DNA of 64,000 bases from Rhizobium ruizarguesonis (GCF_012349115.1 NZ_PQIG01000067.1:124001-188000); one strand, 5' to 3'; positions 1-9,294 are shown, numbered from the stretch's first letter. Translations and numbers: made by a program. The notes: generated from the sequence alone by a model not told the origin.

Positions 1-1370
1 CGGAGAAGTGGGAGCAGAACGACACCGCCACCGAGTTCACCCTGCACCTGAAGAGCGGCGTGACTTTCTCCGACGGCACCGCGCTCGATGCGTCGGCCGT
101 CGTCGCCAACCTCGATATCTGGTACGCCGGCCGCAAGAGTGACGGTATCAACCCGATTGGGCTCTTTCCGAAGACCTACGACCACGCCGAAGCAATCGAC
201 GCGGCCACGGTGAAGGTCTTCTTCAAGAAGCCGACACTCGGCTTCATCCCGACCCTCGGTTATCACGGCTCGATCCTCATCTCCCCGAAGACCCTCGCGC
301 AGCCCGCCGCCCAGCAGGCCGACCTCAGCAAGACTTCCGGAAGCGGCCCGTACGTGGTTGAATCCTGGAAGGAGGGCGACTTCGTCAAGCTGGTCAAGCG
401 CAAGGATTACAACTGGGGTCCGGCGGCGGTCGGCCACACCGGTCCAGCCTATCTCGACACAATTACCTACAAGCTGGTGTCCGAGCCCTCGCTTCGCGTT
501 GCCGCTGTGCAGTCCGGCCAAGCCGACGTCGCTTACAACGCTTCGCCGCAGGAGCTGGAGTCTCTCAAGGCAGAGGGCTTCACCACCGCGACACCACGCT
601 ATCTCGGCTTCGTGAACGGCTGGGCGATCAACACCAAACTCGCGCCTTACAATGACCTGAAAGTACGCCAGGCCCTCCAGGCCGGTATCAATCGCCAGGA
701 GATCATCGACACTGTCTACACGCCCGATTGGAAGCTCGCGACATCGTTCATCCAGAGCAACGTGCCGGGAGCGACCGACCAAAGCGACCTCTTGGCCTAC
801 AACCCCGAAAAGGCCGAGAAGCTTCTGGATGAGGCCGGTTGGGTCAAGGGCGCCGACGGCATCCGGACGAAGAACGGCGAGCCGCTCGTGCTGACGCTGC
901 ATTCCAACCCCTACCTCGCAACGTCGAAATCGGTCGACGAACTCATCGCCCAGCAACTCGGCAAGATCGGCTGGAAAGTCGCTATCCGTGCCTACGATGT
1001 CGTCACCTTCGGCCAAAAGGTCAAATACGGCGGTCCGGCTGTACCAGCTTACGAAGTGACGCGCAGCTTCATCGACGCAGGCACCGTCGCCAGCATCCTG
1101 ACGAACGCCAACAACGGCGAGAACTGGTTCGCCCTCGACGAGAGCGACAAGACGCTCAACGAGCTACGCGACAAGATCGCCAGCGCTGGTTCCACCGAAA
1201 GCCGCAAACCGCTCCTGGACGAGTTGCAGAAGTACATCCTCGACCAGGGCTACTTCATCCCGCGCACGCAAATCGTCCAACGCATCTACGTGCAGTCTCC
1301 CAAGCTCAAGGGCGAGATCTACAACGGCGTTGCCTACGCCAGCTACTACACGGCCACGAAAAGCGAATAG
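1..1370 (+). CDS. Opp/Dpp-type ABC transporter substrate-binding protein (5' partial)
   Basis: This is a periplasmic solute-binding protein of the family-5 (peptide/nickel/opine) group. The first in-frame codon is at position 3, and the reading frame runs open to the window edge, so the signal peptide and roughly the first 80 residues lie outside. Visible family features are the early 'LKSGVTFSDGT' motif, 'GSGPYVVESWKEGDFV' and the 'YNDLKVRQALQAGINR' stretch, which is characteristic of this fold. It heads an operon with two permeases and a double ATPase that continues into flavin monooxygenases, so an organosulfur or other heteroatom-containing solute is more likely than plain peptides. The ligand cannot be read from sequence. 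Confidence 0.93.
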   Translation, partial: EKWEQNDTATEFTLHLKSGVTFSDGTALDASAVVANLDIWYAGRKSDGINPIGLFPKTYDHAEAIDAATVKVFFKKPTLGFIPTLGYHGSILISPKTLAQPAAQQADLSKTSGSGPYVVESWKEGDFVKLVKRKDYNWGPAAVGHTGPAYLDTITYKLVSEPSLRVAAVQSGQADVAYNASPQELESLKAEGFTTATPRYLGFVNGWAINTKLAPYNDLKVRQALQAGINRQEIIDTVYTPDWKLATSFIQSNVPGATDQSDLLAYNPEKAEKLLDEAGWVKGADGIRTKNGEPLVLTLHSNPYLATSKSVDELIAQQLGKIGWKVAIRAYDVVTFGQKVKYGGPAVPAYEVTRSFIDAGTVASILTNANNGENWFALDESDKTLNELRDKIASAGSTESRKPLLDELQKYILDQGYFIPRTQIVQRIYVQSPKLKGEIYNGVAYASYYTATKSE

Positions 1371-1409
1371 TCCCGCAATTCAACCGGACAACGCAAGAAG
1401 GTGACAGGC

Positions 1410-2420
1410 ATGAGCAAAGCTTACCTCAACTACGCCGCAAAGCGCCTCGTGCAGGCGATCGTCGTGATCCTGCTGGCTTATGTCTTCACCTTCGTCGTCG
1501 TCAGCATCCTGCCCGGCGACCCGATAACCAATGTCCTGAACAATCCTCAAAACGGGTTCACGCAGGAGGAGATCAAGGAGATCATCGCCGCCCAAGGCCT
1601 GGATAAGCCGATCCCGGTGCAGCTATGGACATCCTTTTCCGGCTTCGTGACCGGCGATCTGGGCCTGTCGATGCGGACCAATCGGCCTGTGACGACCCTG
1701 ATTGCCGAGGTACTCCCGTCGACGTTGGTGCTTGCTTCCGCAGGTCTCGTCACAGCACTTATTCTCGCAGCGGTGATCGCCTATGGCACACAGTTTCTTC
1801 CGAAACGGTTCGGCCAAGGCCTGCTGCGAGGTTTCCCGTCATTGTTCCTGTCGGTGCCCAACTTCGTGATCGGCCTGGTGCTGATCCACCTCTTCGGTTT
1901 CCAGCTCGGCGTCTTTCGCGTGATCGAGCCCGACAGCTTCTGGGCGACACTTTTCGCGGCGATCGCGCTCGGCATCCCCATCTCCGCGCAAATCGCCGAA
2001 GTCCTCATCGCCAACCTCGACCATGAGTCCGGGCAGGAATACGCCGCCGTCGCGCGCGGTCGCGGCCTTTCGCAAATGCGCCTGTTCGCCAAGCACCTGC
2101 TCAAGCCGTCGTCGCTCCCTGTCGTCACCGTCATCGCGCTGACCATCGGCGAACTGCTTGGCGGCTCGCTGATCACCGAGACGGTGTTCGGACGCACCGG
2201 TCTCGGCAGCCTGGTGCAAAGGTCGGTGAGCACGCAGGACCTGCCCGTGCTTCAGGCGGTCGTCTCGCTGGCGGCGGTGGTCTTCGTGATCGTCAACCTG
2301 ATCGCCGATCTTGCCTACCCGCTGCTCGACCCGCGCGTAAAGCTCCTCGGCGCTCCCGAGCGTCGTCCAACCACAGCCGACGAAATTTCCGTCGGCATTT
2401 CCAAGGTGGTGACGCCATGA
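1410..2420 (+). CDS. Opp/Dpp-type ABC transporter permease (DppB class)
   Basis: Inner-membrane permease that forms one half of the channel with the next gene. About six hydrophobic segments are visible, the first right after the start (LVQAIVVILLAYVFTFVVVSIL) and followed by the DppB-class 'PGDPI' motif. The cytoplasmic EAA loop (YAAVARGRGLSQMRLFAKHLLK) contacts the ATPase. An in-frame GTG lies 9 bases upstream at 1401, but the AGAAGG ribosome-binding site sits about 8 bases before the ATG at 1410, which favours that start. The stop overlaps the next start by four bases (ATGA), indicating translational coupling. Confidence 0.94.
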   Translation: MSKAYLNYAAKRLVQAIVVILLAYVFTFVVVSILPGDPITNVLNNPQNGFTQEEIKEIIAAQGLDKPIPVQLWTSFSGFVTGDLGLSMRTNRPVTTLIAEVLPSTLVLASAGLVTALILAAVIAYGTQFLPKRFGQGLLRGFPSLFLSVPNFVIGLVLIHLFGFQLGVFRVIEPDSFWATLFAAIALGIPISAQIAEVLIANLDHESGQEYAAVARGRGLSQMRLFAKHLLKPSSLPVVTVIALTIGELLGGSLITETVFGRTGLGSLVQRSVSTQDLPVLQAVVSLAAVVFVIVNLIADLAYPLLDPRVKLLGAPERRPTTADEISVGISKVVTP

Positions 2421-3265
2421 CCCTCGCCTCCACCTACTCTACCTCGCGCGTCACCGCGGTCGGGCGGCTGACGGCGCTGCGCGTACCGCCGGTCGTCGCG
2501 CTTTCTTTGGCGATCGTCGCGCTGGCGATCGCCTGGTCGCTCGCCCCGAGCCTGTTCACCAGCTATGACCCGGTCAACGGCGTTCCCGCGCAAAAGCTGC
2601 TAGGCCCCAGTGCGGCGCACTGGTTCGGCACTGATCACCTCGGTCGCGACCTCTATACCCGCGTCGTCTATGGCACGGCCTCCTCTGTGGCGAGCGCGCT
2701 GATCGCCGTGGTCATCGGCGTTGTCGCCGGCGGCCTCATCGGCCTGCTCGCCGGCTTCTTCGGCGGCTGGGTGGATACCCTGTTTGCCCGCCTGGTCGAC
2801 GTGCTGCTTGCAATTCCAAAATTCCTGCTGGCCGTCATCGTCGTCACCGCGATCGGCTTCGACACCACCAACGCCGCCATCGCAACCGGCGTCTCGGCGG
2901 TGGCTCTCTTCGCCCGGGTGATGCGCTCGGAGGTCATCAAGACCCGGCAGGCGACGTTCGTCGAGTCTTCATTTCTCCTGGGTGGCTCGCGCTGGCACAT
3001 CCTGTGGCGCCACGTGCTGCCGAACGCGTCGCGCTCGGTGCTGCCGCTTGCAGTGCTGCAGTTCGGCGACTCGATCCTGGTGATCGCCAGCCTCGCTTTC
3101 CTCGGTTACGGCGACCCGCCGCCCGCCTCCGACTGGGGCCTGCTGATCTCGATCGGCAAGGATTACCTCAAATGGCCGTGGCTCGTTTACGCGCCCGCAT
3201 TCGTCACGATCGCAACCGTCCTTTCTGTGAACAGGATCAGCCGATGGCTTCGCAAGACAGACTGA
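2417..3265 (+). CDS. Opp/Dpp-type ABC transporter permease (DppC class)
   Basis: Second channel subunit, 282 residues. It has the DppC-class N-terminal membrane anchor (VVALSLAIVALAIAWSL), the 'HWFGTDHLGRDLYTRVVYG' motif typical of this class, and an EAA loop near 'SSFLLGGSRWHILWRHVLPN'. It overlaps the upstream permease by four bases and the downstream ATPase by 22 bases, so the importer genes are tightly coupled. It probably pairs with the 1410-2420 permease; the substrate is not determinable. Confidence 0.94.
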   Translation: MTLASTYSTSRVTAVGRLTALRVPPVVALSLAIVALAIAWSLAPSLFTSYDPVNGVPAQKLLGPSAAHWFGTDHLGRDLYTRVVYGTASSVASALIAVVIGVVAGGLIGLLAGFFGGWVDTLFARLVDVLLAIPKFLLAVIVVTAIGFDTTNAAIATGVSAVALFARVMRSEVIKTRQATFVESSFLLGGSRWHILWRHVLPNASRSVLPLAVLQFGDSILVIASLAFLGYGDPPPASDWGLLISIGKDYLKWPWLVYAPAFVTIATVLSVNRISRWLRKTD

Positions 3266-4974
3266 CTGAGCTTTTCGCCCGTATTGACGCCACCGGATCG
3301 GCGCTCCCGCAATCGGCCCCCCTGCTCCGGATCGACGGGCTGTCGGTTTCCTACGGACCGCAGGAAGTCGTCAGCAACGTCGGGTTTGAACTCGGCCGCG
3401 GCAAGAGCCTCGCCCTCATCGGAGAGTCGGGATCGGGCAAATCGACGATCGCGCGCGCGGTGTTGCGACTGCTCCCCACGGGTGGACGCGCGACCGGCCG
3501 CGTCGAGTTCAACGGCCAGGAGGTGTTGGGGCTCTCGGAACGTCGTTTCCGGCCACTGCGAGGACGTGCGATCGGGTTCGTGCCGCAAGACCCCGGCAAT
3601 TCGCTCAACCCCGTCCGGACGATCGGCGCCCAGGCGATGGAGGCGGCCGCGCTCATCGACGAACCCAACACGGCAATCCGCAAGGCGCTCGTCCTGGAAA
3701 CCTTCGCCCAGGTCGGGCTCGACAACCCCCAGCGCGTATACGACTCCTACCCGCACCAACTGTCCGGCGGCATGCTGCAGCGCGTGTTGATCGGCCTTGC
3801 CGTTCTTCCACGCCCGTTGCTGCTGGTCGCGGACGAGCCGACCTCGGCGCTCGACGTCACGATCCAGAAGCGCATCCTCGACCTGCTTTCCAAGTTGCAG
3901 CACGAGCTTGAGATCAGCTTGCTCCTCATCACCCACGACCTGGCGATCGCCGCCGAGCGGGCCGATGCGCTGGTGGTCCTCAAGGACGGCGTCGTTCAGG
4001 AAGCCGGCAACACTGCGGCTGTCTTCTCTGCGCCCGCCTCGGCATATGCTAGGAAGTTGCATGCCGACGTCCCGGCGCTCAACCCGGACCGCTACCGTGC
4101 GCTGCGCGATCCCGCCTTCCGTTTCCTCGGGACCAAGGCCGACAAGGCACCGAAGATCGAGGTTAGCGGCGTCACCAAGACGTTCACGGTGGACGGCAAG
4201 GTTCTGACGGCCGTCAACGACGTGTCGTTTGCCGTCCAGGCTGGCACCACACACGCGCTGGTCGGCGAATCCGGTTCGGGCAAGACGACGGCAATCCGGC
4301 TGCTGCTTGGGCTCGAACAACCCGACATCGGCACGATCGCGGTCGCCGGCGAGCAGCTCCATGGTCGTTCGCACGAGTCGCTGCGCGCGGTATGGCGCCA
4401 CCTTCAGCTCGTCTATCAGAATCCGTTCACCTCGCTGGACCCGACCTGGAAAGTCGAGCAGCTGGTGCGCGAACCGCTCGACCGGTTCAAGATCGGAACA
4501 GCCAACGAACGCGCCGAGCGAGTCCGCGAAGCGCTGGCCAATGTCGGACTAGGAGAACACCTGCTTTTGCGCAAGCCGGAAGCCTTGTCAGGTGGCCAGC
4601 GCCAGCGCGTGGCGATCGCCCGAGCGCTGGTCCTCAAGCCTGATGTGATCGTGCTCGATGAGCCCACTTCCGCGCTCGACGTCAGCGTCCAGGCGGATAT
4701 CGTCGAGGTGCTGCTTTCGCTGCAGGCCAAGCTTGGCTTGACCTATGTATTCGTATCCCACGACCTGGCCCTGGTTCGCCAACTCGCCCACACCGTCTCG
4801 GTGATGCAGTGCGGACGCATCGTCGAACATGGGATCGTCACCGACATCTTTGAAAGACCCCAGCAGCCCTATACCCGCTCGCTGCTGGAATCGATCCCAT
4901 CCGGCATTGCCGGGGATGCCCGCGTGTCACGCCTGGAACCCCGTCGCATCATCAGCAGGGAAAAGATCGCATGA
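3244..4974 (+). CDS. Fused double ABC ATPase of Opp/Dpp importer
   Basis: Two complete nucleotide-binding domains in one 576-residue chain, like GsiA or DppD-DppF fusions. Domain 1 has Walker A at about residues 60-68 (GESGSGKST) and the LSGG signature near 173. Domain 2 has Walker A near 341 (GESGSGKTT) and signature LSGGQRQR near 448. Both have DEPTSALD Walker B/D-loops. The reading frame is open further upstream (to 3004), but the ATG at 3244 has an AGGA site 8 bases before it and fits the overlap with the permease stop. It energises import by 1410-3265. The other two Dpp-type systems in the window use separate ATPase genes instead. Confidence 0.94.
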   Translation: MASQDRLTELFARIDATGSALPQSAPLLRIDGLSVSYGPQEVVSNVGFELGRGKSLALIGESGSGKSTIARAVLRLLPTGGRATGRVEFNGQEVLGLSERRFRPLRGRAIGFVPQDPGNSLNPVRTIGAQAMEAAALIDEPNTAIRKALVLETFAQVGLDNPQRVYDSYPHQLSGGMLQRVLIGLAVLPRPLLLVADEPTSALDVTIQKRILDLLSKLQHELEISLLLITHDLAIAAERADALVVLKDGVVQEAGNTAAVFSAPASAYARKLHADVPALNPDRYRALRDPAFRFLGTKADKAPKIEVSGVTKTFTVDGKVLTAVNDVSFAVQAGTTHALVGESGSGKTTAIRLLLGLEQPDIGTIAVAGEQLHGRSHESLRAVWRHLQLVYQNPFTSLDPTWKVEQLVREPLDRFKIGTANERAERVREALANVGLGEHLLLRKPEALSGGQRQRVAIARALVLKPDVIVLDEPTSALDVSVQADIVEVLLSLQAKLGLTYVFVSHDLALVRQLAHTVSVMQCGRIVEHGIVTDIFERPQQPYTRSLLESIPSGIAGDARVSRLEPRRIISREKIA

Positions 4975-6053
4975 CCATCGCTGCCCCTCTAAATCCTCTG
5001 CCCGTGTCGTTCCGCCCAAAGCAGCGGCTTGGCTTCAACACCAGGGTGTCGTTCAACGACGAAGCCGGACCGGCGCAAGGTCTGCGCGACGGGATCGAGT
5101 TGTTCAAGGAAGCCGAGCGGCTGGGTTACCAGTCGGGCTGGGCCTATCAGCGACATTTCGATCACTACCTGTCCTCGCCGCTTCCGTTCTTCGCCGCCGC
5201 CGGTCAGCACACCAAGCACATCAACCTGGGATCGGCGGTCATCCCGATGCGCTACCAGGATCCTATCCTGCTTGCCGAAGCGGCCGGTACGACCGACTTG
5301 CTCATCGATGGCCGGCTTGAACTTGCCATATCGACCGGTGCCAACGCGGCGTTCGACGCAGTGTTCGGTACAGTCGACACCGATGCCCGGACGGAAGCCA
5401 AACGGCGCCAGGCACGCTTCCTCTCGGCGATTGCGGGCGAAGTCCTCCATACTGTCGTTTCGCCGGGCCAGGGTGCTCCGCAAGGTGCGGAATTGCGGGT
5501 AACGCCGCATAGCCCGACCCTGCGCTCCCGCATTCGGCAAGGTTCAGCCAGCCTCAGCTCGGCCGTGCAGGCAGCCGAACTCGGGATCGGACTCATCTCG
5601 GGAACCGTGCAGCACGGCCAGGCCGAGGGCGAGACTTTCGGGCAGTACCAGGCTCGCATCATCGAGACGTTCCGTACCACCTGGCTCACGATCTGGGGAA
5701 CGGAGCCGCCACCCGTCGCCGTCGCCGCCTCCATCCTGGTTGGGACGACCGCAGAACTTCGAGAGAAATACGCTGCCTATGACCTCGAGCGTCGCACCAT
5801 CGGAATTGCCGCGTCGCGTCCCAAAGGTGCCCTCGCGCCTCCCAGCCAGCCTGTCGGCGCTCAGATCTCGCCTGTCTTCCAGGGCACGCCCGATCAAGTG
5901 ATTGAAGCCGTGTTCAATGACCCGGGCCTCGCAGCCGCGGACGAGGTCGTGCTCTTCCTGCCCCCCGCCTTCGGCCTCGCGGAGAACGTAAGGTTGCTGA
6001 CCGATCTGGCCGAGACAGTTGCTCCAGCACTTGGCTGGTCGCCTGCCTTGTAA
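4971..6053 (+). CDS. LLM-class flavin-dependent oxidoreductase (luciferase-like)
   Basis: Cytosolic TIM-barrel flavoprotein of the bacterial luciferase-like superfamily, 360 residues. The N-terminal half carries the family pattern: 'FKEAERLGYQSGWAYQRHF', 'INLGSAVIPMRYQDPILLAEAAGTTDLLIDGRLELAISTG'. These enzymes use FMNH2 supplied by a separate reductase to oxygenate substrates such as sulfonates, thioethers or aldehydes. The start overlaps the ATPase stop by four bases, so oxidation is co-expressed with uptake. The mid-region (residues about 150-210) is divergent from SsuD-like enzymes, so a precise substrate is not assigned. Confidence 0.85.
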   Translation: MTIAAPLNPLPVSFRPKQRLGFNTRVSFNDEAGPAQGLRDGIELFKEAERLGYQSGWAYQRHFDHYLSSPLPFFAAAGQHTKHINLGSAVIPMRYQDPILLAEAAGTTDLLIDGRLELAISTGANAAFDAVFGTVDTDARTEAKRRQARFLSAIAGEVLHTVVSPGQGAPQGAELRVTPHSPTLRSRIRQGSASLSSAVQAAELGIGLISGTVQHGQAEGETFGQYQARIIETFRTTWLTIWGTEPPPVAVAASILVGTTAELREKYAAYDLERRTIGIAASRPKGALAPPSQPVGAQISPVFQGTPDQVIEAVFNDPGLAAADEVVLFLPPAFGLAENVRLLTDLAETVAPALGWSPAL

Positions 6054-6114
6054 CCCATGCAGAGGCTAAACGGCTTGATGCCAAGACAGTTGAAGACGGC
6101 CTGTGTCAACGCCA

Positions 6115-6145
6115 TGGCGGGGAGTGGGTCCTACTCCATCCGCCA
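6115..6145 (+). terminator. Hairpin after the first monooxygenase gene
   Basis: Inverted repeat TGGCGGGGAGT (6115-6125) and ACTCC-AT-CCGCCA (6133-6145) gives an 11-bp stem with a two-base bulge and a 7-base loop. No T tract follows, so it may be a processing or stability hairpin rather than a full terminator. It ends the importer-monooxygenase transcript or attenuates it before the next promoter. Confidence 0.45.
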
Positions 6146-6158
6146 CGATAGCGAATAT

Positions 6159-6179
6159 TTTCTATAAAATCGATAGAAA
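6159..6179 (+). promoter_or_regulatory. Candidate promoter/operator upstream of second monooxygenase
   Basis: AT-rich stretch in an otherwise GC-rich gap. TTTCTAT (6159-6165) and ATAGAAA (6173-6179) form a perfect 7-bp inverted repeat with a 7-base spacer, and the sequence TATAAAAT inside it resembles a -10 element. This arrangement fits a regulator binding over the promoter of the downstream oxidoreductase genes. No matching regulator gene is present in the window. Confidence 0.4.
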
Positions 6180-6255
6180 GAGAATGACCTGTCTTCCTCG
6201 CGGCGCTACCGCGCCCTAACGTCAATGCAATGGTCTGCAACCTGAAGGAGCTCAC

Positions 6256-7362
6256 ATGTCCGCGGAATTCATTAGCGTCAGCTTTCCTAACGCGTCGAAC
6301 GACCTCAACCCCATTCCCGACGCGCCTGTAGATTCTCGTTTCCTGGAGCGGTACGCACGTGCCCTTGATGATTACGGTTTCAACTACACGCTGATCCCCT
6401 ACTCCTCCTCCTCCTTCGATCCCTTCACGCTCGGCGCAACCGTCCTGGCACACACGAAGCATATCAAGATCATCGTGGCTTTGCGCCCGAACACCGTCTA
6501 TCCAACGGTCGCCGCCAAATCGCTTGCAACACTCGATCAGTTGAGCGGCGGGCGTGTTGTCGTTCACTTCATTGCGGGCGGCAGCGACGAAGAGCAGGCT
6601 CGCGAAGGCGACTTCCTCAACAAAGAGGAGCGTTACGAGCGGCAGGAAGAATATATCCGGATCCTCCGTCTGGCCTGGACGTCCAAAGAAGCCTTCGACT
6701 TCGATGGCAAATACTACCAGTTCAAGCAATTCCGCAGCGCGGTGCGCCCAACCAGTGGCCTGATTCCGATTTCGGTCGGCGGTTCGTCGGATGCCGCCTA
6801 TCGCATCGGGGGTTCTCTGGGCGACATTTTCGGGCTCTGGGGCGAGCCGCTTGCAGAAACAAAGCAGCAGATCGAACGGATATACGCGGAAGCGGCAAAG
6901 GCAGGCCGGACGGATCGCCCTCGCATATGGGTTACCTTCCGGCCGATCGTGGCGGAAACTGACGAGTTGGCATGGGAGAAGGCGCATAGAGTTCTCGACC
7001 AGTTGAACGAAAACCGTCAGAAAGGCTTGGCACGCGCACCACTCAATGCGGCACGCCCGGCCAATGTCGGCTCTCAGCGGCTTCTTGACATCGCGGCGCG
7101 CGGCGATGTCCATGACCGCGCTCTATGGTATCCGACGGTGACCGCGACCAATGCTGGCGGCGCCACCACTGCGCTGGTGGGTTCGCCGCGCACCATTGCC
7201 GATTCCATCCTCGACTACATCGATCTTGGCTGCGATCTGATCTCGATCCGCGGCTATGACAATTACAATGATGCGGTCGATTACGGCCGTTACATCCTGC
7301 CGCTGGTGCGCGAAGGCATTCGCGAACGGGAAGAGGCGAATAAGAAGAAAAGTGCTGCGTGA
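6256..7362 (+). CDS. LLM-class flavin-dependent monooxygenase (SsuD-like)
   Basis: 368-residue luciferase-fold enzyme resembling alkanesulfonate monooxygenases. Visible family blocks are 'FTLGATVLAHTKHIKIIVALRPNTVYPTVAAKSLATLDQLSGGRVVVHFIAGG', 'EEYIRILRLAWTSKEAFDFDGKYYQFK' and 'IPISVGGSSDAAYRIGG'. With FMNH2 it would oxygenate a C-S bond and release sulfite and an aldehyde; this reaction is inferred from the family. A GGAG site lies 7 bases before the ATG. It sits between another LLM enzyme and an SfnB-like protein with an FMN reductase downstream, the usual composition of sulfur-scavenging clusters. Confidence 0.88.
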   Translation: MSAEFISVSFPNASNDLNPIPDAPVDSRFLERYARALDDYGFNYTLIPYSSSSFDPFTLGATVLAHTKHIKIIVALRPNTVYPTVAAKSLATLDQLSGGRVVVHFIAGGSDEEQAREGDFLNKEERYERQEEYIRILRLAWTSKEAFDFDGKYYQFKQFRSAVRPTSGLIPISVGGSSDAAYRIGGSLGDIFGLWGEPLAETKQQIERIYAEAAKAGRTDRPRIWVTFRPIVAETDELAWEKAHRVLDQLNENRQKGLARAPLNAARPANVGSQRLLDIAARGDVHDRALWYPTVTATNAGGATTALVGSPRTIADSILDYIDLGCDLISIRGYDNYNDAVDYGRYILPLVREGIREREEANKKKSAA

Positions 7363-7365
7363 TAT

Positions 7366-7405
7366 GTGCAGTCTGGCCCGAGCGCCGGACTGCACACCCC
7401 CTTTT
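7366..7405 (+). terminator. Rho-independent terminator
   Basis: GTGCAGTCTGGC (7366-7377) pairs fully, with one T-G wobble, with GCCGGACTGCAC (7384-7395) around a 6-base loop. C-rich sequence and TTTT (7402-7405) follow. It lies just after the SsuD-like gene, so the downstream SfnB-like gene needs read-through or its own promoter. Confidence 0.7.
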
Positions 7406-7478
7406 CTCAACGCAGCCGGATCTGCTGTCCTTTGCCTAGGGGCATTGTTCCCTTAACAGCCAGAAAGCGTCGACCCGC

Positions 7479-8660
7479 ATGGCCTATGATGTAATCGTTC
7501 CAGATGAAACCGTGCGTGTTCTCGCGGAAGCCGCACCGGATGCGGATCGAACCGGCCAATTTCCCTGGACCGGTATCTATGCCGTTCATCAGAGCGGCCT
7601 GCTCGAGAGCACCGTTGCAACCCGCTATGGCGGTGAAGGCGGAACACTCGGCGATGCGGCCCACATTCTGGCGGCGCTGGGGCGGGGTGATCCCTCGGTG
7701 GCGCTGATCAGCGCCATGACGATCTTCAATCATCTCGGCCAAGCCGCAAAGAACCATTGGCCTGATGATCTGTACAGGCGTCTGCTGGCGGAGGCTAAGC
7801 AGAAACCGTTATTGCTCAACGCCGCGCGCGTCGAGCCGGAACTGGGGTCTCCGGCACGTGGCGGTCTACCCGCGACCGTTGCCCGCCGCACGGCAAACGG
7901 CTGGTCGATCACGGGTCGCAAGCGCTTCGTGACCGGCGCATACGGTCTGACGCATTTCCTTGTCTGGGCGCATACCGACGAGACGCCCGCGCGTGTCGGA
8001 ACGTTCGTCGTGCCGAACGGATTGCCCGGCATCGATGTGATCGAGAACTGGAACAGCCTGGGCATGCGCGCCACAGGTTCGCATGACGTCGAATATACCG
8101 ACGTCGAGATCTCGGCGGAAAACGTGCTGGAACTCGTCGATCCGTCGGTGGCCCAGCAGGACAATCGCGCCCATGCGGCGATGACCTTGGCGCTGACCGC
8201 GATCTATCTCGGCGCGGCCGAAGCCGCGCAAGCGGCCTTCATCCGCTTCGCACATGAACGCGTGCCGGCCAATCTGGGCCATCCCATTGCCCGAACAGAG
8301 CGGTTTGTGGCGCTCTCGGGCGAGATCGACCTGCTGGTCGCTGGCGCCCGGCAGATCATTTTTGGCGCGCTTGAGGCCGACCATGGTGACGCGGAAAGGA
8401 TGATAAGGGCTCGGCTGATCGCGGGCCGGCAACTGCGTGAAGCCGTGCAGATCGCGGTACGCGGCATCGGCAATCCGGGTCTTAGTGCCGACTTGGGGCT
8501 TGAACGGCATTTCAGGGATATCCAATCCGTGCTCGTCCACGCGCCGCAGGAAGATACATCCATTTCGATATTGGGCCGGGCTGCCTTTGATCGATGGAAT
8601 AGAGAGGAAAGTGTCCGCTCTGGCTATCCGGCAGGGCTGGCGGTCCTCAAAACAGCATAG
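7479..8660 (+). CDS. Acyl-CoA dehydrogenase-fold flavoprotein (SfnB/DszC-like)
   Basis: 393-residue flavoprotein of the acyl-CoA dehydrogenase fold. 'STVATRYGGEGGTLGDAAHILAALGRGDPSVALI' is the N-terminal FAD/substrate region. 'WSITGRKRFVTGAYGLTHFLVWA' and 'WNSLGMRATGSHDVEYTDVEIS' form the middle beta domain, followed by a C-terminal helical bundle. In sulfur clusters such proteins (SfnB, DszC type) act as FMNH2-dependent monooxygenases rather than true dehydrogenases, and the neighbouring FMN reductase and two LLM enzymes support this reading. It follows a terminator-like hairpin, and the upstream ribosome-binding site is weak. Confidence 0.83.
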   Translation: MAYDVIVPDETVRVLAEAAPDADRTGQFPWTGIYAVHQSGLLESTVATRYGGEGGTLGDAAHILAALGRGDPSVALISAMTIFNHLGQAAKNHWPDDLYRRLLAEAKQKPLLLNAARVEPELGSPARGGLPATVARRTANGWSITGRKRFVTGAYGLTHFLVWAHTDETPARVGTFVVPNGLPGIDVIENWNSLGMRATGSHDVEYTDVEISAENVLELVDPSVAQQDNRAHAAMTLALTAIYLGAAEAAQAAFIRFAHERVPANLGHPIARTERFVALSGEIDLLVAGARQIIFGALEADHGDAERMIRARLIAGRQLREAVQIAVRGIGNPGLSADLGLERHFRDIQSVLVHAPQEDTSISILGRAAFDRWNREESVRSGYPAGLAVLKTA

Positions 8661-8733
8661 CAAACAGAGCGCCTCGCCCGATGACCTCCCTCCTCCCTCG
8701 CATGATCGAGGCGAACTCGCGAAAGGAATTTAG

Positions 8734-9294
8734 ATGAGCAACGATCTGATCGTCGGCTTCTCGGGCAATCTGTCCCGCCCGTCCAGCACCAGGCGCTTCG
8801 TGGAGAGCGTCGCGGAATCGCTGGCGAAGCAGGCAGGCCTGCAGCATGCGGTGTTCGACATCGAGGACCTCGGCACCTCACTGGCGGCCGCAAGATCGGT
8901 CGCGGACCTCGATCCTGCAGCAAAAAAGGTGATCCAAACGATCATCGAAGCTGAAGCGCTCGTCATCGGCTCGCCAACCTACAAAGGGAGCTATACCGGC
9001 CTGTTCAAGCACGTCTTCGATCTTCTCGATCCTGCAGACCTGCGCGGCAAACCCGTCATCCTGACGGCAACCGGCGGCGGCGATCGACACTCCCTCGTTG
9101 TCGAGCATCAGCTTCGCCCGCTGTTTGCTTTTTTCGAGGCCTTTGTGCTGCCGACAGCAATCTACGCCTCAAGCCGCGATTTCACGGATGGCATTCCGTC
9201 AACGGCTATTCTCGGTCGCGTAAACCAGGCGCTGGCGGAGGCTTCCGTCCTTGTGAAGGCCCGCTCGACGGCAGACGCGATCGCCGCAGAATAA
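8734..9294 (+). CDS. NAD(P)H-dependent FMN reductase (SsuE/MsuE-like)
   Basis: 186-residue flavodoxin-like reductase. 'VGFSGNLSRPSSTRRFVESV' is the phosphate-binding loop, 'ALVIGSPTYKGSYTGLFKHVFDLLDPADLRGKPVILTATGG' the conserved core of the SsuE/MsuE group, and 'FFEAFVLPTAIYAS' the C-terminal segment. It would supply reduced FMN to the two LLM monooxygenases and the SfnB-like enzyme. AAAGGA lies 7 bases before the ATG. This is the strongest single indicator that the cluster handles organosulfur compounds. Confidence 0.9.
   Translation: MSNDLIVGFSGNLSRPSSTRRFVESVAESLAKQAGLQHAVFDIEDLGTSLAAARSVADLDPAAKKVIQTIIEAEALVIGSPTYKGSYTGLFKHVFDLLDPADLRGKPVILTATGGGDRHSLVVEHQLRPLFAFFEAFVLPTAIYASSRDFTDGIPSTAILGRVNQALAEASVLVKARSTADAIAAE

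Noticed and set aside
3004..3243. Upstream extension of the fused ATPase frame
   Set aside because: It overlaps the permease gene fully in another frame. The extension is Arg/Ala/Pro-rich with no domain, and ATG 3244 has its own ribosome-binding site.
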